NCBI GenBank assembly: GCA_009599575.1
Contig: VWND01000003.1
Span: 1,688,001-1,752,000 of the forward strand
DNA: 64,000 nt
Origin: Blumeriella jaapii
Taxonomy: Eukaryota; Ascomycota; Leotiomycetes; Helotiales; Drepanopezizaceae
Reading direction: 5' to 3'
In this document: piece by piece, positions 12,479 to 22,931 of the stretch
How positions within the stretch are numbered: the first letter of the stretch is position 1
Layout of the letters: each line of letters begins with the position of its first letter
Translations under genes and position numbers: made by a program
Notes under the pieces: model-generated
The model's database searches: none
Seen by the model: only the letters and a program-made list of their open reading frames with translations
What the model was told of the DNA's origin: nothing

Positions 12479-13630
12479 ATGTGCGTCACCAACGTCTACG
12501 TCGACCGCTACCCGGACGGCAAGGAGACGGTCTTCCGCCAGACGGTCATCTGCCGCTCCGGCCGCCCAGGCCAGCCGTGTCAGAAGCTGTCCATTATTGA
12601 GAACCCGGTCCGCAAGATCCAGTTCGGCGAGCCGACCAGCGAGTACATCATGACCGCAACCCACACCCACCACCAGTACCAGCAGCGCATCCCGCTGCCC
12701 CAGACGCCACCCCGCTCCTCGGGCGGCTCTCCCTACCGCCGCTCGGGCGAGTACTCGTCTGAAGACGCGGGCCTGCCACAGCGCCGCCGGTCAAGCCAAC
12801 TGCGCAGCGAGCGCGAGCAGCCCGCCTTGACATCCACACGCATCCACCGCAAAGAGCGCATCGTCATCGTCGACTCGCCGCCCACGTCGCGCACCCCGCC
12901 CCAGACCTTTCGCACTTTCACCGCGCCTTCCTCTCCCGCGTCCCCCGTTTTCATCATCGACTCGGTGCTATCCCGATCCCGAGAGCGCGAGCACGAGCGC
13001 GTACGCGGGCGCCCAGTGATCGTCGACGAGCGACCGATGCGCAGACAGCAGCGCGTGCCATCCATCGGCGCCGTCGTCGGCGAGCGGCCCGTGTCGCGAC
13101 CACGCGCCCGCTCGCCGTCCCGGAACAGGAATCCCGGGAGGGACTCGGGCGTCTTCCTGTGGGAGTCTCCGTCGACGTCCCACACATCCTTTGACTCGCG
13201 GGCCCGTCGCGAGGCCGAGGAAGTCGAGCGTCGCGTCGCAGCCGAGCGCGACCAGCGACTTGCCGCGGAGCGCAGAAAGGCGCAGAGGATCAAGGAGCAG
13301 GACGAGGAGATCAGACGCCGGCCGGCGGTGCCGCTTCCACCGCAGCCGCTGAGGGGCATCCTGAAGCCGGTGACGGTGGACCAGAGTCTGGCTATGATGG
13401 GGGATCTGAAGCTGAGGGATTTCGATCGGGTGGTGGTGAGCGAGAGCGAGATGCGGAGGAGAATGGAGGAGAGGGAACGGGTTGCGCGACGGGTGCTGCT
13501 GGAGAGGGAGGAGGAGGACATGAAGAGGAGGCTGAGGGAGAGGCAGATGCCGAAGCGGAGGTCATCGGTTGGGCCCGGGACCAGGAGACATCGCGTGCTT
13601 TACGACGATGGGGTGTATCGATGGGAGTGA
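12479..13630 (+). CDS. Conserved-type fungal hypothetical protein, Arg/Ser-rich
   Basis: Single-exon frame of 383 residues. I do not recognise a named domain. The N-terminus (about 1-60) is a compact segment, MCVTNVYVDRYPDGKE and onward, with a likely folded or conserved character. The middle (60-230) is Pro/Ser/Arg-rich and probably disordered. From about 240 to 370 the protein is highly charged with long Glu/Arg runs (EAEEVERRVAAERDQRLA, RRRMEERERVARR), predicted coiled coil or single helix, interrupted by PLRGILKPVT. There is no signal peptide or membrane segment. The start is the first ATG after a CAC-rich leader. The frame and codon usage look coding; the function is unknown. Confidence 0.82.
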   Translation: MCVTNVYVDRYPDGKETVFRQTVICRSGRPGQPCQKLSIIENPVRKIQFGEPTSEYIMTATHTHHQYQQRIPLPQTPPRSSGGSPYRRSGEYSSEDAGLPQRRRSSQLRSEREQPALTSTRIHRKERIVIVDSPPTSRTPPQTFRTFTAPSSPASPVFIIDSVLSRSREREHERVRGRPVIVDERPMRRQQRVPSIGAVVGERPVSRPRARSPSRNRNPGRDSGVFLWESPSTSHTSFDSRARREAEEVERRVAAERDQRLAAERRKAQRIKEQDEEIRRRPAVPLPPQPLRGILKPVTVDQSLAMMGDLKLRDFDRVVVSESEMRRRMEERERVARRVLLEREEEDMKRRLRERQMPKRRSSVGPGTRRHRVLYDDGVYRWE

Positions 13631-13869
13631 ATGCTTTTCTCTTGGGATGTACCGCTGTACTAGGTAGTGCGCTCTGAATCTTGAGGTATTTGTTCGAGAA
13701 ATAGGGAATGGATTGCGCTTAGCTTAGCTTAGCTTTTAGATAGCAATTGATTACTTCAATCTCAGTTTTTGAAGTAGACGCTTCGAAACACTTTCATAAA
13801 ATCGTAACATCATTGTTCGAGGCGATGCTCAAGCCACTTTCGCAGTTGACAACATGACTGAGCTTCTGT

Positions 13870-15134
13870 TTATATCTGGACCAAGACCTTGACATGCTTT
13901 TCCTTGTTCTCGATCAATTCCTTGAACGCGCCCTCGACCACGTTCTCAAGCGTGACTACACTCGTAATCATATCGGCCGGCTTCATGTTCCCTATCGTCG
14001 TCTTGTTATCAACTGATCACAATCTATTGAGACGGGAGAAAGACCAAAACATCCCGACCATCATTTGCTGTCGACACATGATCACTTCTACCTCGAACCA
14101 TAGCAGAACCGAGAGAACGTACCTCTGGCAATCGCTTGGATAACATCCCTAAAGTCCTGCTTCACATACCCCAAACACGCTACATACCTGCCCTCCTTGA
14201 AGACCAAATCGTTCGGCTGAAAGAGGACCGCCTTCTCCCAGATCGCCACATTCACCACCGTTCCCTTTACCTTGATCGCCTTGCATGCTGCCGCGAGTCC
14301 CACTGCGACGCCCGCGCAGTCAAATACGATATCCACGCCCTCGCCTCCGGCCAACTCTTGAGTTCGCTTCACGACATCGGCGCTCGTAGGATCGAGCACG
14401 ACGTCTGCGCCAAAGTGCTTCACGAATTCCTGTCTCCGAGCCGAGGGCTCAGACACGATGATCTTGCCACAGCCGCGCGCTCTCAGCGCCAGGATGATTG
14501 CGATGCCGATGGGTCCGCCGCCCAGAATCAGAATGGACGAGTTGGGCGTCAACGGGCTCTGGCTGACGGCGTGCCAGCCCACCGCCAGCGGCTCCACCAG
14601 CGCCCCGACGTCCAGGGGGATCTCGTCTGGGAGTGGGAGCGCGTAGTCTGCTGGCACCACGCACGCATCGCTGAGGCCACCACCCCATCCCGAGAGCCCA
14701 ACGAAGCCGCCGTTGTAGCAGACGTTCTCGAGGTTGCGGGTGCAGGCTCCGCAGGTGCCGTCGAAGATGGTCGGCTGCACCGAGACGTGCTGGCCGGGTT
14801 GGAGGGACGTCACACCGGCGCCGACTTCGACGACGGTGCCGGAGAACTCGTGGCCGAGAGTGATGGGCACGGTTTCATGGGTGATGGGATGCGGGGTGAG
14901 GGGGGCAAAGGATGGGCCGCCGAGGAACTCGTGGAGATCTGGAGTCGAGCGTCAACAATCTTGTCAGAGTTATGGATGGGGAGAACGAAGGAGCAGGTAG
15001 AGGAAGGTGGAAATACCCGTTCCACAGATGCCAACGAAAGACGGCCGCACTTTGATCTGGCCCTCACCACACACGGGCTCGGGTATCTCCTCAATGCGTA
15101 TGTCGCCGGCTGCATAAAATCTCGCGGCTCGCAT
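13870..15134 (-). CDS. Zinc-dependent MDR dehydrogenase, (R,R)-butanediol dehydrogenase type
   Basis: Three exons on the minus strand (15134-15017, 14938-14123, 13991-13870) give 351 residues, the usual length. The catalytic zinc set is present: C37 in GICGTD, H69 and E70 in LGHEFSG. A shortened structural-zinc lobe reads GTCGACTRNLENVC. The family hallmarks of the butanediol dehydrogenase branch follow: GFVGLSGWGGGLSD, GALVEPLAVGWHAV, and the Rossmann motif ILGGGPIG, then FDCAGV. Expected reaction: NAD(H)-dependent interconversion of acetoin and 2,3-butanediol, or a related secondary alcohol or polyol oxidation. Its 5' end faces an acetolactate-synthase-like gene across a repeat-bounded element, which hints at a shared C4 pathway (inference). 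Exact substrate is not provable from sequence. Confidence 0.92.
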
Positions 15135-15550
15135 CTTCGAATCCGACCTGCTGTTGTTCTGGTCAATGGGTAAAATCAGGAGTGTAGCAAGAGATGTAGA
15201 TTGGGAGCCAGCTCCGCAAGCAACAATCAGCTGTTGACCCCTCACGCCATTTCATCGGCCAAACGGAAAAGCCGGTCCCGGCCGAGATGGCGATGGAGGA
15301 AAAGGGCCGGTACGTCGTACAGGACACGACGCGGTCGAGCAGTGTTGTTGACGCCGATGCAAGTGAGGGGTTGCGACTGTTGGTTTCCAGAAATGGGCCA
15401 GTGGTCCGGTACAGGACAACCTCAGCCTTTAAGTTAGCCTCACGGTCCTTCCACTGACGGACGAGGAAATCCGCATCAGCACCTATCTGCGTTGATGAAA
15501 AAACGTGCTTCTCGTCGTCCGCATCTCGAAATACTGTACATGCTGATATG
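15135..15550. promoter_or_regulatory. Presumed promoter of the MDR dehydrogenase gene
   Basis: This is the upstream flank of the minus-strand dehydrogenase, cut off from the opposite gene's promoter by the repeat-bounded element beginning at 15551. No conserved box can be assigned. A minus-strand frame running through 15163-15690 crosses into the repeat and is not credible as a gene. Confidence 0.35.
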
Positions 15551-15808
15551 CTGGAGGTCTTAGTCTTGCGTATGCACCAGTAGATAAGTTCTCTAGAAGC
15601 TCGAAAAGGCTCGTCATCACATGACAGCGAGCTTTCTCGGAAACTAGTTTCTCCGGCCGACGGACTAAGCGAGCCACGACTTCCAGTCATAAACTGGAAG
15701 GCTCGCTAATCAGGATTGTAACAACATAAGTCATAGTCAATGAAATACGCTTCTGCGTTTTCTAGCTTCCGGTAAGAGTCTCTACCGATTATTCGGCTAT
15801 GCACGACA
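15551..15808 (+). repeat. 258-bp direct repeat, copy 1
   Basis: This aligns without gaps to 16642-16899, which is exactly the same length. By hand alignment about 51 of 258 positions differ, some 42 of them transitions, in both directions (G/A and C/T). Both copies end in TTCGGCTATGCACGACA. Copy 1 carries a strong internal hairpin at about 15668-15707 (AGCGAGCC/GGCTCGCT and CTTCCAGT/ACTGGAAG). The spacing and length recall long terminal repeats of a very short element, but TG at the start and a target-site duplication were not found. Confidence 0.9.
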
Positions 15809-16641
15809 GTTAGAAGCCCCGCAAGCTTAATTAACAAGTTTCTTTTTGCAATTCAGACATGGACTAGCATTGGGAGGTCCGGAAACAGCAGTTCCGAGCA
15901 TCAACACGAGCGCGCTTTGCAGAGGGAGGGCCTCCGCCATCTCCACTTCCGCCTCTAGCAGCTCCGGCTGCACTTTCAGCAGCTCCGTCTCCAGCAGCAG
16001 CTCCGTCTCTAGCAGCACCTCCGCCGGTGCCTCCATCACCGGAGGGACCACCAAGACCGCCGCCGTTTCCAGCGCCTTCGCCAGTGTCTTCTCCACCCTT
16101 TCCTCCACCTGCTACATCAGCCTCCTCAAGGCCAAAAATAGCCGGATCGCCGAGCACGTCGGCCAGAAAGTTCTGGTGATGTTCAACACCGCGGTCGTAG
16201 AAATCAAAACGCGAATTGGCAGATGTAACCGACAAATTCGCTTGTACGTTTTTCGGAAGGCCGCGAGCGCGCGTGTGACGAAGGCTTGGAACGCGTGGAG
16301 CAAAGATTGTTCGTCGTGCAGGGCCGCGAAAACGATGGCGAGATAACAATGGCAATCATCAGTTGTTTGAAAGTTTGAAAATGTAGTGTGAGAAAAAGTT
16401 TGTTGGGGGAAGAGAGACTCATGGGTTTCCGAGGGGGTCGGAGCGTCAATTTAAGCCCAATAGCGCATTCCATGTTCAGCGATGATAAAGAATGTAAACA
16501 ATGCTACTTAGAATGCAGCAATAACGTGTCACGACCACTTTGGAAGTCAACAAAAGGCCTTTTCAGCACAGTAGGGGGTAGCTAATCATCAGTCTGGCGA
16601 TCAGCTAAGAATATATCTATACTTTTTGCATTTCCTTGGTT
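15809..16641. mobile_element. 833-bp segment enclosed by the 258-bp direct repeats
   Basis: This is the interior of the repeat-bounded unit. Its left part (about 15846-16355) is GC-rich and holds a minus-strand frame of 163 residues with a non-repetitive stretch (FYDRGVEHHQNFLADVLGD) followed by a Gly/Ala-rich tail. The right part is AT-rich. No reverse transcriptase, integrase, transposase, primer-binding site or polypurine tract is recognisable. It could be a non-autonomous terminal-repeat element, or a small gene trapped between duplicated flanks. The coding status of the glycine-rich frame is undecided. Confidence 0.4.
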
Positions 16642-16899
16642 CTAGAGGTATTAGTCTTGCGTATGCACCAGTAAATAGATTCTCTGAAAGCTCGGAAAGG
16701 CTTATCGTCACATGACAGCGAGCCTTCTCGGGGATTAGTTTCTCCGACCGACCGACTAAGCGAGCCGTGACCTTCAGTTTTAAATTGAAAGGCTCGCCAG
16801 TCAAAACTATCATAATACAAGTCACAGTTTATTAAATACGCTTGCACTCTTTCTATCCTCCGGCGAGGGTTCCTACCGATTATTCGGCTATGCACGACA
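16642..16899 (+). repeat. 258-bp direct repeat, copy 2
   Basis: This is the second member of the pair described at 15551-15808. The hairpin seen in copy 1 is partly destroyed here by transitions (CCTTCAGT against ATTGAAAG), while the outer GCGAGCC/GGCTCGC arms remain. It ends about 200 bases before the start codon of the ThDP enzyme, so it forms part of that gene's upstream region. Confidence 0.9.
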
Positions 16900-17101
16900 C
16901 ATCACAGCTGCCTGTTGTGCCGAGCAGCATCCCGAATGTTGGGGGAGCAGGGGGAAAGTTACCCCGCCAGTTGCTTCTGCTGCCCCCCCCACCTCTTAGG
17001 CAAGGAAGGGGAGGAGGACGAGGTTTCTGGTCTTTCTTCGTCTTCTCCTCTCAACTCAATTGAAAGTCCGAACAGAGTCAAAGTCCAAGAGTGCAGTCAA
17101 C

Positions 17102-19131
17102 ATGTACACAGCTTCTTTTGCCTTCTTCGAAGCCCTTTGGGAGGTAAGACGTCTTCTTTTTTTTCTTTATATCTCCTCTCTCACTTACAGGGCGGAGCTG
17201 ATACACGCAGGCGGGAGTCACTCACTGCTTCGTCAACCTGGGCTCTGACCATCCTTCAATCATGGAAGCTATAGTCAAAGGACAGCAGGAGAAGAAAGGG
17301 CTCTTCCCGCAAATCATCACATGCCCCAACGAGGTATTTTTGACCCCTACTTCAGCTCTCCTAGCTGCTCATGAAGTCGATAGATGGTGGCGTTATCAAT
17401 GGCGGACGGATTTGCCCGCCTCACGGGCAAGCCCCAGTGCGTGCTCGTCCATGTCGACGTGGGAACCCAAGGTCTAGGCGCCGCAGTCCACAACGCCTCG
17501 TGCGGACGGGCACCAGTGCTGATCTTTGCTGGCCTCTCCCCCTTCACCATCGAGGGCGAGATGCGAGGCTCGCGCACAGAATACATCCACTGGATCCAAG
17601 ACGTGCCGGACCAGAAACTCATAGTGGGACAGTACTGCAGGTACACGGCCGACATCAAGACGGCAAAGAATGTGAAGCAGATGGTGAACAGAGCGCTCCA
17701 GTTCGCGTGCAGTGCCCCGGCTGGACCGGTGTATCTGACGGGTGCGAGAGAGATCATGGAGGAGGACTTGACCCCGTATAAGCTGGAGCAGGCATTTTGG
17801 AATCCGGTCGAGCCAGCGGCGTTGAGTGAGGGTGCTGTGCAGACTATTGCGGAAGCTTTGGTGGATGCGGAGGAACCGCTCGTGATCTGTGGGTATACTG
17901 GGAGAAATCATGAGTCTGTTGGTGCGTTGGTGAAGCTTGCCGACACCGTCAAGGGATTGCGCGTACTAGATACTGGTGGAAGTGATATGTGTTTCCCGGC
18001 GAACCATAGGGCCTGGCTCGGGCTGAGGTACGGAAGCGATGAGGCGATCAAGACAGCAGACGTTATCCTGGTCATTGATTGCGGTACGTACTGCGGCCCG
18101 AGACCGGAACCTCAAGGACTGACAAAAGCTCCAAGATGTTCCTTGGATCAACACACAATGCCACCCCAAGAATGGAGCTAAGGTCTATCACATCGACGTT
18201 GACCCTCTCAAGAAGTTGGTACTTCTACTCCTGATGCTGAAAAACTAGTCTAACAATTGCAGCCAAATGCCCCTCTTCTACATTGACGCCCTGGGCCGTT
18301 ATAGAGCCGACAGCTTCACCTCTTTAACTCAATTAACAGCCTACATCTCATCTTACTTGTCCTCCAAACTCTCCTCCCAATCTTACAACGAACGCTGGGA
18401 GTCTCTCTCTCACTCTCACCAGGAACGTCTCTCGAACATCGCTTCCGCCGCCGAGCCCAAACCCGACGGTACATTTGGCACAGGCTACCTCTGCCGCACT
18501 TTGCGCAAGCTCGTACCCGACGATACCATCTTCGCCATCGAAGCTGTTACGAACACCCTCTTCGTAGCAGATAACATCCAGGCCACGCTCCCCGGCTCGT
18601 GGATCAACTGCGGAGGCGGCGGGCTGGGCTGGTCTGGTGGCGGAGCATTAGGTATCAAATTGGCGACGGAGCATGAAAATGGGAGTGGCAAGGGCAAGTT
18701 TGTCGTCGCCATTGTTGGGGACGGGTCATTCTTGTTCTCGGTGCCGGGGAGTGTGTACTGGATATCTCAGCGGTACCATATCCCCGTGTTGACCATTGTG
18801 CTTAACAACAAAGGTACTCCCCCTTTTTCCGAGGAAGAAAGAACCCCGATTACTGATGACCTGTACTGTAGGATGGAATGCCCCGAAACGATCCATGCTC
18901 CTCGTCCACCCCGACGGTCTCGGTTCCAAGGCTACGAACGAGGAACTCAACATCGAGTTCAGCCCGTCGCCGGACTACGCCGGGATTGCGAAAGCTGCTG
19001 CGGGGGGGAACTTGTTTGCGGAGAAGGTGGAGAAGGTGTCCGATCTGGAAGATGTGCTGAAGAACGCCGTCGAATCTGTGCTGAGTGGGACGAGCGCTGT
19101 TATCGATGCCAAGGTTGTCAATGGGTGTTAG
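17102..19131 (+). CDS. ThDP-dependent enzyme, acetolactate-synthase-like
   Basis: Six exons (17102-17143, 17211-17333, 17384-18083, 18136-18214, 18263-18813, 18872-19131) give 584 residues. The three-domain ThDP fold is visible: an N-terminal PYR domain with the cofactor-activating glutamate E55 in CPNEMVALSMADG, a central domain around 195-330, and a C-terminal PP domain with the metal/diphosphate motif GDGS at about 467 and NN about 25 residues later. The family includes acetolactate synthase, benzoylformate decarboxylase and oxalyl-CoA-type enzymes, so the substrate is not fixed. There is no obvious mitochondrial presequence (start MYTASFAFFEALWE), which argues against the housekeeping valine/isoleucine enzyme. 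The exon 4 donor is GTTGGT, weaker than the others. It is divergent from the butanediol-dehydrogenase-type gene. Confidence 0.9.
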
Positions 19132-19363
19132 ACATTATGCTGTGCTGTAGAACTGCTTGAGCACTTCTTGGCAAGCATGAAATAGCCGAATATTTGTATT
19201 TCAAGCAAGTGTTCAGTGTGTTCAGTGTGTACAGTACAGTACTGTACAGTACTACACAGTACTGAGTAACTTACCGAAATACTTTGTGTCACGTTCTGCA
19301 CGTGCAAACTCAGGGGCTGGTGGAGATCTCGCTACCTTTGAAAATAGATGCTCGCTTACACCC

Positions 19364-19403
<40 letters not shown>

Positions 19404-19695
19404 CCCCCCCCCCCAAGGCGCCATCAAATCAATCCATTACCAGTTGCTTTTTATACCGACCAACAACACGGCGCTCCGACGAACTCGCGACCCCCGTCCC
19501 CGGACCACGCTGCTGATCCCCGCACCCCGGCCGCGAAGGCGATGACCGCGGTCTAGTCCGCGGCCCGGCTGACTGCCACTGCAAGCCTCCTTGCACGTCG
19601 TGCATTGAGGGACCCTCCCATCCCGTCGTGCTCCACGTCTGTCAATGCAAGCCGACGTGCAACAAAACTGCGCGACGCGACGAATGAGGGCTAGG

Positions 19696-19728
<33 letters not shown>

Positions 19729-19873
19729 GGCTATCACGAGACTCGCGCCTCTCTCTGCCATCAGGTGAGGATGCGATTCTCGTCGTCGGACAGCAGAGTA
19801 CTGTACTGTACTGTACTGTAGGTCGACCAGGAGGAGGCTTGGCGTCGCCGGGCGCCTGGGAGAAAAAGTCAAC

Positions 19874-19911
<38 letters not shown>

Positions 19912-19952
19912 ACCAGCTCGAGTGAGGGCCGCCGATACCACGTGACGTCTCA
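19132..19952. repeat. Microsatellite-rich intergenic spacer
   Basis: This holds a TACTG/CAGTA cluster with a palindromic core (about 19231-19263), a CT run followed by a C-run (about 19369-19414), a GT run (about 19700-19728), a second TACTG run (about 19797-19820) and a GA run (about 19877-19911). Four different simple repeats within 700 bases lie between the ThDP gene and the phosphatase gene. No gene is supported; the right end must contain the phosphatase promoter. Confidence 0.75.
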
Positions 19953-21018
19953 ATGAGCTCTCAAGAACGAGACGTGGAAGGAATCCCGCCGCCCTTCGTT
20001 GCCATCCCGGGACTTGCGAATTTCCGCGATATAGGCGGCTGGCCCATCGCGGACGAGAAGGGCAACGTCGTGGCTGCCGTTCGTCCGGGCGTGATCTTCC
20101 GCGGTCCGGACACGGCCACCGTCACGGACGAGGGCGTGGTGAAGCTGCGGGAGCTCGGGGTGAGAAGCGATTTGGATCTCAGGTCGAAGGGCCAGATCGA
20201 GAAGGCGGGTGGGTTCAGGGAGTTGCCGGGCATCGAGAGGATATGGGCGCCTGCGTTTCCAGATGGCGAGTATAGCCCGGAGAAGGCGGCGCGGAGATAC
20301 GTGCTTTATGCTAGTGATGGGACGGAGGTAGGCTTTTCCCTTCTCTTCTCTTCTCTTCTGTCTTCTCGCTCTTTTCTCCTTCGGCTTGTTGGCAAGACCG
20401 CGGCGGCTATGTCCCCGCCCTCTGAACCCGAACGCTTGATGGTTGATTGACGGACGACAGGGCATCGTCGAGGCATTCACCGAGATCCTCACCCACGGCG
20501 CCCCCGCCTGCCGCATCCTCCTCCTCCACCTCGCCTCCCTCCCTCCAACCTCTCCCGCCTCGGCAGCGTGCTACATCCACTGCACGACAGGCAACAACCG
20601 GTCCGGCGTCTTCGTCGGCATCATCCTCGCGCTGCTCGGCGTCGCCCCCCACCTCGTAGCCGAGGAGTACGCGCTCTCCAACCCGGGCCTCGCCCCCATC
20701 CGCGACCGCGTCGTTGACCGCCTGATGCAGAGCCCTGTGTTCGCGCGCAGTGGCGGCGGCGGCCGCGAGAGGGCGGAGCGCATGGTCGGCGCGAGGAGCG
20801 AGAGCATGCTGGCGATGCTGGAGATGGTCGATCGGACCTGGGGTGGTGCCGAGGGGTACGTGAGGACGGCGTGTGGGCTGTCGGGGGAGGAGGTGGAGAG
20901 GGTGCGGAGCGTGCTGACGGTGAGGTCGGGGGACGTGGCGCGGAGCGAGCGGAGGTCGTCGAGGGCGTGGGAGACGAGTAGGGAGCTCTGGGGGCGCTTG
21001 AGAAATGTGTTTCGTTGA
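19953..21018 (+). CDS. Tyrosine/dual-specificity protein phosphatase, fungal type
   Basis: Two exons (19953-20327, 20461-21018) give 310 residues. The N-terminal segment contains IPGLANFRDIGGWPI and RPGVIFRG, typical of the fungal Tyr_phosphatase3/DSP-like group, followed by LRELGVRSDLDLRS. The P-loop is IHCTTGNNRSG with nucleophile C166 and R172, matching HCxxGxxRSG. Expected role: cytosolic phosphatase acting on phosphotyrosine or phosphoinositide substrates. The intron has a GTAGGC donor and a GACAG acceptor and restores the frame exactly before GIVEAFTEIL. The C-terminal third (220-310) is charged and has no known domain. No signal peptide is seen. Confidence 0.9.
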
Positions 21019-22931
21019 AGCCGCGCGAGCGGGAATCTTTCTTACCTGACAGCTGGGAGTCTGTAGGGCGAGGAGGGAAAGAAAGAATGAATGAAAGAAA
21101 GAGAGAGAGAAAGCAAAGCGCGAGATCAGGATCGTGACCTTGCCTCAAGACCCATAGGCAGCATTCTATATCTGTCTATCCGTCTACATCAAGCAAAAGC
21201 TACACAGATACGATAGAGAATCGATGCCTACCTAGGTACACATCTTCCCGCTCTTGGAGCAGAGTTCTCGTACACGACACTTCTCACTCCCCTCCACACC
21301 CATGGCTCGATGCGTCTCCATTACGCGTGCAAGCCTGCGCCAGCTTTGCTTTGGTAGGTAGGTACATACGTAAGGTAGGCAACCCTGACAAGCAATTCGC
21401 CTGCTCAGGGGAGCATGTTTTCTCGCTTAGGCGACGCGAGGACATGCAAGAGGCACCATTTTTCCGCGGAAAAAAAGGAAAAGAAGAAGAAGAAGAAGTG
21501 GAGGAGGAAGAAGAGGAAGGAAAATGAAGACAAACAAAACAACGAACATCGTATATCAAGACCACCGTGAAACCACTCGAATGAACCGGCCTGATGTACA
21601 CGTGTCGTAGAAGAAGGCTACCTACCTACCTGGTTGCGCTGCCACGACACCAGAAACCTGCAAAGCGACAGCTGTGTGTAGTGTTTCTGTGTTTCTCGTG
21701 TGGATGCGATCTCGGGAGAGACTGGACTGGACTGGAACGTTGTTGCATATCGTCGAGGACATGTCGTCTCGAAAAAAAAAACCCCCGGAGCGCTCGCTTA
21801 TCTTCCTGACCCAGGCCCGACCGATCTAATCACGTCGGCGGGCAAGTGTGCACGGCATGTACTGTACTGTATGTAAGTACACAGCGCAAAGAGACAGGAG
21901 CAGGAGGAGAGTCCCCCCGAGAGCCGACGACCTGGCGTGCACGCCGGCCTCAAGCGTACGCTCACGGGAGACGTGCGATTCCGAATACTCTGCGCGCCGT
22001 CCGCCGCCACGGGCCATCCATCTCCTTCTTCTTCGCGGAGCGACATTCCCAGCCCAGTGCCCTGGGCGCCGAACGGCTGTTCCTGCAGTACAGTACGGTA
22101 CGGTAGGAGCCAGGCAAGGCGAGGAGGCACCGGGGTCCCAGGCCAAGCTTTTGGCGGGGGGGAGTCGAAGCTTTTGCCAATGGGCGCGGCGCGCTGAGAG
22201 CGGCTCCCGAGGACGTACTGCACTCAGTGGTCGTGCCCAGAAACCTGTGGCCTGCACCGTGAGGGAAGTGCTTAGGTGTATTTTGGGCTTCTGAGGAGGA
22301 CACGCACGGGCCGTGAGGCTCTATCCGCGAGTCGTCGCTGGACGGGCCGCTCGCGGTACAGTACATTGGTGTTGATATAAAAATGGATGTGGAGATAGGG
22401 GCGTCGTTGCTATAACCGGACGACCCGCAACAGTGGGTAAACAACAAGGAGCGCTCGAGGCGAGGTGGGGATAGGGGCTCGCTTAGCGGGACGCATTTGG
22501 GAGCTGCGCAGTGGGGGGGCACGCGATGGCGAGAAAGCTTTCCAGACCCGATTTTGTGCAATGAAAGGAAAAAAAAAAAGAAGTGAGCCCATCGACGGTT
22601 TTCTAATTACGCTAATTGGATGTGCTAATTCGGGCCTGGGGTTTCTGCAACGGTCGTGGAAGACCATTTTTCCAAATTACCGGTTAATCAAATGCATTGG
22701 ACGGCCACGCCGCAGAGCGACAACACTGCGCTAACTTTGCATTGATGGACTTTCTCTCAGCTCGACTTAGCATCTACCGTGGCGACGTAGCTCAAACGTG
22801 GAATGGCCATGTTGTTTATAACTGCTACCGATCCCCGCAGGATCAATAGGATCAGCCATCAAAAGTCACTGCAGTTCAAACCCGACCTAGTTAATCCTGC
22901 GTTGAATAAGGCCGTCTTTAGTTTCTGAAAG
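21019..22931. other. Intergenic region upstream of the LtrA-like gene
   Basis: No gene is supported. It contains a GAAAGA-rich tract (about 21075-21115), purine runs (about 21475-21530), repeated GGTAGGTA/TACCTACC elements on both sides (about 21350 and 21620) and three TACTG/CAGTA clusters (about 21857, 22086 and 22356). Open frames over 22 kb overlap on both strands with no family features. Confidence 0.5.

Noticed and set aside
15551..16899. Classical LTR retrotransposon
   Set aside because: No reverse transcriptase, integrase or Gag frame, no TG start, and no target-site duplication was found; kept only as a repeat-bounded element.
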